From assembly GCA_015655615.1 (NCBI GenBank), contig JAATES010000174.1, forward strand, positions 1 to 8,617: a DNA stretch of 8,617 nucleotides, given 5' to 3'. The notes below the pieces were generated by a model. It did no database searches and was not told where the DNA came from. It saw only the letters and a list, made by a program, of their open reading frames with translations. The stretch's first letter is position 1. Each line of letters starts with the position of its first letter. Below are positions 6,040 to 8,617 of this stretch, piece after piece. Source of the stretch: Actinomycetales bacterium. Lineage in GTDB: Bacteria > Actinomycetota > Actinomycetes > Actinomycetales > Cellulomonadaceae. A program made the position numbers and the translations under genes.

Positions 6040-6053
6040 TGCTTGAACAAGCA
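6040..6053. repeat. 14-bp palindrome TGCTTGAACAAGCA
   Basis: Perfect 6-bp arms TGCTTG and CAAGCA meet around a central AA. This compact dyad has the form of a homodimer operator and lies in the divergent control region, about 40 bp after the candidate -10 box. It does not match the actinobacterial SOS box I know. No regulator is assigned. Confidence 0.45.
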
Positions 6054-6176
6054 CTCGCGGTGACCTGGGGGTCAGATTCTCCCCCGCCCACCGCGTCCTG
6101 ATCGCCGAGATCCTGACAGTCCTCGCCGATACTGGGCCACAGTTTTCCTCACCTGGGGATCTCGGGATCACAGCGG

Positions 6177-6204
6177 CGGGGTCCGGATCAGTCCGGACAG
6201 CCCG
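6177..6204. repeat. GC-rich hairpin 25 bp before the helicase start
   Basis: GTCCGGA (6181-6187) and TCCGGAC (6192-6198) form a perfect 7-bp stem with the 4-nt loop TCAG. Outer CGGG (6177-6180) and CCCG (6201-6204) extend it past a 2-nt AG bulge. No T-run follows, so it is not a typical terminator. A structured 5' leader of the helicase mRNA or a protein-binding dyad is plausible. Confidence 0.5.
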
Positions 6205-6229
6205 ACACGAGTTATCACCCAGTGAAAGT

Positions 6230-8041
6230 GTGCGCCTCCCGATGTCCTTGCAGAGTCCCGTTTCGTCCTTCACCGATCTTCAGCTTCCTGAATCCTTGCT
6301 CGCAGCCGTGCTCGACCTCGGCTTCACCGTCCCGTCCCAGATCCAGATCGCAGCCATTCCCCCCCTCTTGGCAGGCCGCGACATCACGGGAGTGGCTCAG
6401 ACCGGAACCGGCAAGACCGCCGCCTTCGGACTGCCGCTGCTGGCAAAGGTCGATCCTGCCTTGGCGGCTGTCCAGGCCCTCGTGCTGACGCCCACCCGGG
6501 AACTCGCCATGCAAGTGGCCGACGCCGTCGCCTCCTTCGCCACGCACCTCGGCGACGTCAATGTCGTGGCGGTCTACGGCGGGTCGCCCTACGGACCGCA
6601 GATCCATGCCCTCAAGGCAGGTGCGCAGGTGGTCGTCGGAACCCCGGGGCGGGTCATGGACCACTTGGAGAAAGGCACGCTGACACTGGCGGACGTCAAG
6701 TTCCTGGTGCTCGACGAGGCCGACGAGATGCTGCGCATGGGATTCGCCGAGGACGTCGACACCATCTTCGGGCAGGCGCCGAAGCAGCGTCAGGTGGCGC
6801 TGTTCTCCGCCACGATGCCGCCTGGCATCCGGCGGGTAGCGCAGCAGCACCTCTCCGACCCGGTCGAGATCGCAGTGGACCGGCAGTCCTCCACCGTCAC
6901 GAGTGTCACGCAGCAGTATGCGATCGTGCCGTTCAAGCACAAGACCGGCGCGCTGGTCCGCGTGCTGGCGACCAGCGACGCCGAGGCCGCCATCGTCTTC
7001 TGCAGGACGCGAAGCGCGGCGGAGGAGGTGGGAGCCGTCCTGGTGGCACGTGGCATCTCAGCGGCGACCATCAGCGGCGATGTGGCTCAGAAGGACCGCG
7101 AGAAGATCGTCGAGCGGCTGCGTTCGGGGAGCCTGGACGTGCTGGTGGCGACCGATGTGGCTGCCCGTGGTCTCGACGTCGACCGCATCGGGCTGGTCGT
7201 CAACTTCGATCTCCCGACCGAGGCCGAGGCCTACGTGCACCGGATCGGGCGCACCGGGCGTGCCGGGCGGACCGGTACCGCCGTTTCCTTCGTGGCACCC
7301 CACGAACGAAGCAAGTTGCGGCACATCGAACGGACGATCAAGACATCGCTGGTCGAGATGGCCGTGCCCTCGCCTGCGGACGTCTCCGCGCACCGCGCAC
7401 GCGCTCTCCTCGGGCGGGTGGACGCGCGCCTCGCTGCGGGACGACTGAATCTGTATGACGGCCTGGTGGCCCAGTACCTGGCGGAACACGAGTTGGACCC
7501 GGCCGCCGTGCTGGCGGCCGTCGTCGCACTCGGGGTCGGCGACGAGGGCCCCAGCCCCCGCCGCGACGCCGAGCTCGCGGAGCATGAGGAACTCACCGCC
7601 GCCCAGCGTGCGCCGCGACGTCCAGCGCGTGACGACGTCGACCGTCCCGCCCATGACTCCCGCCGGCGGGTCAGCGCAGACCGGGATGCCTCGCGTCGCC
7701 CCACGACCAGCCGGACGGCCGGACGGATCCGCGACGATGAAGGCCCTGTCAAGAAGGGCCGAACTCCCCACCGCGGCCCTGTGGGAACCCGCTACCGGGT
7801 GGCTGTCGGGTTCAACACTGGAGCGGAGCCTCGCGGGATCGTGGGCGCTCTGACCAATGAGGGCGGTCTGCGGGGCGCCGACATCGGGAAGATCGACATG
7901 TTCCCCAGCTTCTCGTTGGTCGACATCTCCGCATCCATGGACTCGGCGCAGGTCGACAGGATCTCCCGGGCTCGGGTAGGCGGAAAGCCGCTCCGTATTC
8001 GTGTCGATGAGGGACCTCGCCAGCACCGCGACGCCCGCTAG
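6230..8041 (+). CDS. deaD: DEAD-box ATP-dependent RNA helicase (DeaD/CsdA type)
   Basis: A 603-residue RNA helicase that unwinds short RNA duplexes, typically in ribosome assembly, mRNA decay and cold adaptation. All core motifs are intact: the Q-motif region (FTDLQLP at 14-20, PSQIQ at 35-39), I AQTGTGKT (56-63), Ia PTRELA (88-93), Ib TPGR (138-141), II DEAD (162-165), III SAT (193-195), IV IVFCRT (255-260), V ATDVAARGLD (307-316) and VI HRIGRTGR (337-344). A helical region follows to about 435, then a charged, Arg-rich disordered linker (about 440-518). A DbpA-type RNA-binding domain covers about 520-593 (YRVAVGFNTG, GLRGADIGKIDMFPSFSLVD). The GTG 6230 start has only a weak upstream signal; ATG 6242 is also possible. 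It is divergent from the pgsA-like cluster and ends in a hairpin region facing hisG. Confidence 0.93.
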   Translation: MRLPMSLQSPVSSFTDLQLPESLLAAVLDLGFTVPSQIQIAAIPPLLAGRDITGVAQTGTGKTAAFGLPLLAKVDPALAAVQALVLTPTRELAMQVADAVASFATHLGDVNVVAVYGGSPYGPQIHALKAGAQVVVGTPGRVMDHLEKGTLTLADVKFLVLDEADEMLRMGFAEDVDTIFGQAPKQRQVALFSATMPPGIRRVAQQHLSDPVEIAVDRQSSTVTSVTQQYAIVPFKHKTGALVRVLATSDAEAAIVFCRTRSAAEEVGAVLVARGISAATISGDVAQKDREKIVERLRSGSLDVLVATDVAARGLDVDRIGLVVNFDLPTEAEAYVHRIGRTGRAGRTGTAVSFVAPHERSKLRHIERTIKTSLVEMAVPSPADVSAHRARALLGRVDARLAAGRLNLYDGLVAQYLAEHELDPAAVLAAVVALGVGDEGPSPRRDAELAEHEELTAAQRAPRRPARDDVDRPAHDSRRRVSADRDASRRPTTSRTAGRIRDDEGPVKKGRTPHRGPVGTRYRVAVGFNTGAEPRGIVGALTNEGGLRGADIGKIDMFPSFSLVDISASMDSAQVDRISRARVGGKPLRIRVDEGPRQHRDAR

Positions 8042-8050
8042 CCTGACGGC

Positions 8051-8082
8051 CCTGGTGTGCCGCTCAGCCGTGGCACACCAGG
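8051..8082. terminator. Bidirectional hairpin between deaD and hisG
   Basis: Perfect 11-bp arms CCTGGTGTGCC (8051-8061) and GGCACACCAGG (8072-8082) flank a 10-nt loop. The hairpin starts 9 bp after the helicase stop and ends one base beyond the hisG stop codon. It lacks a T-run on both strands, as is common for actinobacterial hairpin terminators. Position between convergent genes favours a shared terminator. Confidence 0.7.
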
Positions 8083-8120
8083 ATCAGATGCGGCACGCCA
8101 GGATCGACGTCACCAGGATC
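8072..8120. repeat. Imperfect 20-bp repeat at the 3' end of hisG
   Basis: GGCACACCAGGATC (8072-8085) and GGCACGCCAGGATC (8092-8105) differ at one base and are exactly 20 bp apart. A third CCAGGATC lies at 8113-8120. The repeat joins the hairpin arm to the last codons of hisG, suggesting the arm arose by local duplication. Confidence 0.6.
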
Positions 8121-8617
8121 GCGCGCGCGCCAAGGTCATAGAGTGCGTCCATGATGCGATTGGTGTCCTTGCGGGGCACCATCACCCGTACCGCTGCCCA
8201 GTTGGCATCGTGCAAGGAAGCCACCGTGGGCGACTCGAATCCGGGCGTGATCGCCACGGCAGCGCCGACCAGCTCTGCAGGAACGTCGTAGTCCATCAAG
8301 ACGTACTCCCGGGCGGTGAGCACGCCCTGCAGCCGCCGAGTCAGGATGTCTAGTCCAGCAGGCTCCGCACCCGATCGCCGCACCAGCACGGCCTCTGAAT
8401 TGAGCAATGGCTCTCCGAAGATCTCCAGGCCGGCCGCGCGCAGCGTACTCCCCGTCTCCACGACATCGGCGATCACGTCGGCCACACCCAGCCGGATGGC
8501 GGTCTCCACGGCTCCATCGAGACGGACGACGTCGGCGGGCGTGATCCCCTGATCGCGCAGGTACTTCAGCGCCAGAACCGGGTAGGACGTGGCCACGCGC
8601 TTGCCGTCGATCTGCGC
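8084..8617 (-). CDS. hisG: ATP phosphoribosyltransferase HisG, long form, C-terminal part
   Basis: HisG catalyses the first and feedback-controlled step of histidine synthesis, joining ATP and PRPP to phosphoribosyl-ATP. The frame is open to the window edge, so the N-terminus is missing and 177 residues are visible. The frame enters with [13 protein letters not shown]; the GTG at 8596 lies inside this conserved stretch and is not a start. The PRPP-binding region [17 protein letters not shown] is at visible residues 47-63, followed by [16 protein letters not shown]. From about residue 102 comes the ACT-like regulatory domain (HisG_C): [35 protein letters not shown] and [16 protein letters not shown] at the end. 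This domain marks the long, histidine-inhibited HisG form, which needs no HisZ. The gene converges on the helicase gene. Confidence 0.95.
   Translation of the reverse strand, partial: AQIDGKRVATSYPVLALKYLRDQGITPADVVRLDGAVETAIRLGVADVIADVVETGSTLRAAGLEIFGEPLLNSEAVLVRRSGAEPAGLDILTRRLQGVLTAREYVLMDYDVPAELVGAAVAITPGFESPTVASLHDANWAAVRVMVPRKDTNRIMDALYDLGARAILVTSILACRI

Larger units (their letters stand above)
5904..6229. promoter_or_regulatory. Divergent intergenic region (pgsA-like cluster and RNA helicase)
   Basis: This 326-bp stretch must hold promoters in both directions. The only good -10 match is TATGAT at 5999-6004 on the plus strand, without a recognisable -35 box. If used, it would give the helicase mRNA a leader of about 220 nt. 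Small inverted repeats are ACGTG/CACGT (6018-6032), TGCTTG-AA-CAAGCA (6040-6053), TGACC/GGTCA around 6060-6074, and the hairpin at 6177-6204. On the minus strand no convincing promoter for the cluster is seen. Overlapping open frames here look non-coding. Confidence 0.5.

Noticed and set aside
6005..6046. Possible leader peptide: GGAGG, then GTG 6020 and eight codons to TGA 6046
   Set aside because: Too short to judge. The Shine-Dalgarno sequence would lie upstream of the transcription start implied by TATGAT at 5999-6004, and no regulatory codon pattern is visible.
6040..6053. SOS (LexA) box
   Set aside because: The palindrome TGCTTGAACAAGCA lacks the CGAAC/GTTCG arms of the actinobacterial LexA consensus.
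7058..8026. Long open frame on the minus strand (322 codons) opposite the helicase gene
   Set aside because: Antisense to intact helicase motifs and the RNA-binding domain; composition is that of a shadow frame.
1..8617. Mobile element, CRISPR array, defence island or tRNA gene
   Set aside because: No transposase, integrase, regularly spaced repeats or cloverleaf-like sequence was seen; gene content is conserved core actinobacterial.

Overview
The window is chromosomal DNA from a high-GC Gram-positive bacterium (Actinomycetota). The evidence is the GC-rich third codon positions, frequent GTG starts, and above all the gene content: pgsA-like, DUF881, sbp, DUF881, garA, merR, merR. This is the order known from Mycobacterium tuberculosis Rv1822-Rv1830 and its relatives. 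The sequence does not fix the genus; a Propionibacteriaceae- or Micrococcales-like organism is a guess. I see no insertion sequence, phage gene, CRISPR array, tRNA or rRNA.

Layout. (1) 43-816 (+): an orphan ParA/MinD-type P-loop ATPase whose N-terminal beta strand appears cut by an in-frame TAA. Its stop codon lies in a 17-bp tandem repeat. (2) 893-5903 (-): a compact, mostly translationally coupled cluster, read from right to left. It encodes a CDP-alcohol phosphatidyltransferase, a DUF881 membrane protein, the small basic membrane protein Sbp (DUF1290), a second DUF881 membrane protein, a GarA/OdhI-type FHA protein, an FtsR-type MerR regulator and a second MerR regulator of the Rv1830 (ResR/McdR) type. 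(3) 5904-6229: a divergent intergenic region with several small inverted repeats. (4) 6230-8041 (+): a DEAD-box RNA helicase with a DbpA-type RNA-binding C-terminus. (5) 8051-8082: a hairpin between convergent genes. (6) 8084-8617 (-): the C-terminal part of HisG (ATP phosphoribosyltransferase, histidine synthesis), cut by the window edge.

How the genes may work together. The central cluster combines membrane lipid synthesis, three membrane proteins of unknown function, a Ser/Thr-kinase-controlled metabolic switch and two regulators linked in relatives to cell division and growth. The DUF881/Sbp module also sits beside ftsA-ftsZ in Bacillus (ylxW-ylxX-sbp). The most interesting hypothesis here is therefore an uncharacterised division- or envelope-linked membrane complex, DUF881-Sbp-DUF881. 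Compared with mycobacteria, two genes are absent from the cluster: gcvH before garA, and the DUF151 nuclease gene between the two merR genes. The non-coding signals most worth checking are a perfect 11-bp inverted repeat flanking the garA upstream region, a good sigma-A-like promoter before the second merR gene, and the palindrome-rich helicase leader.
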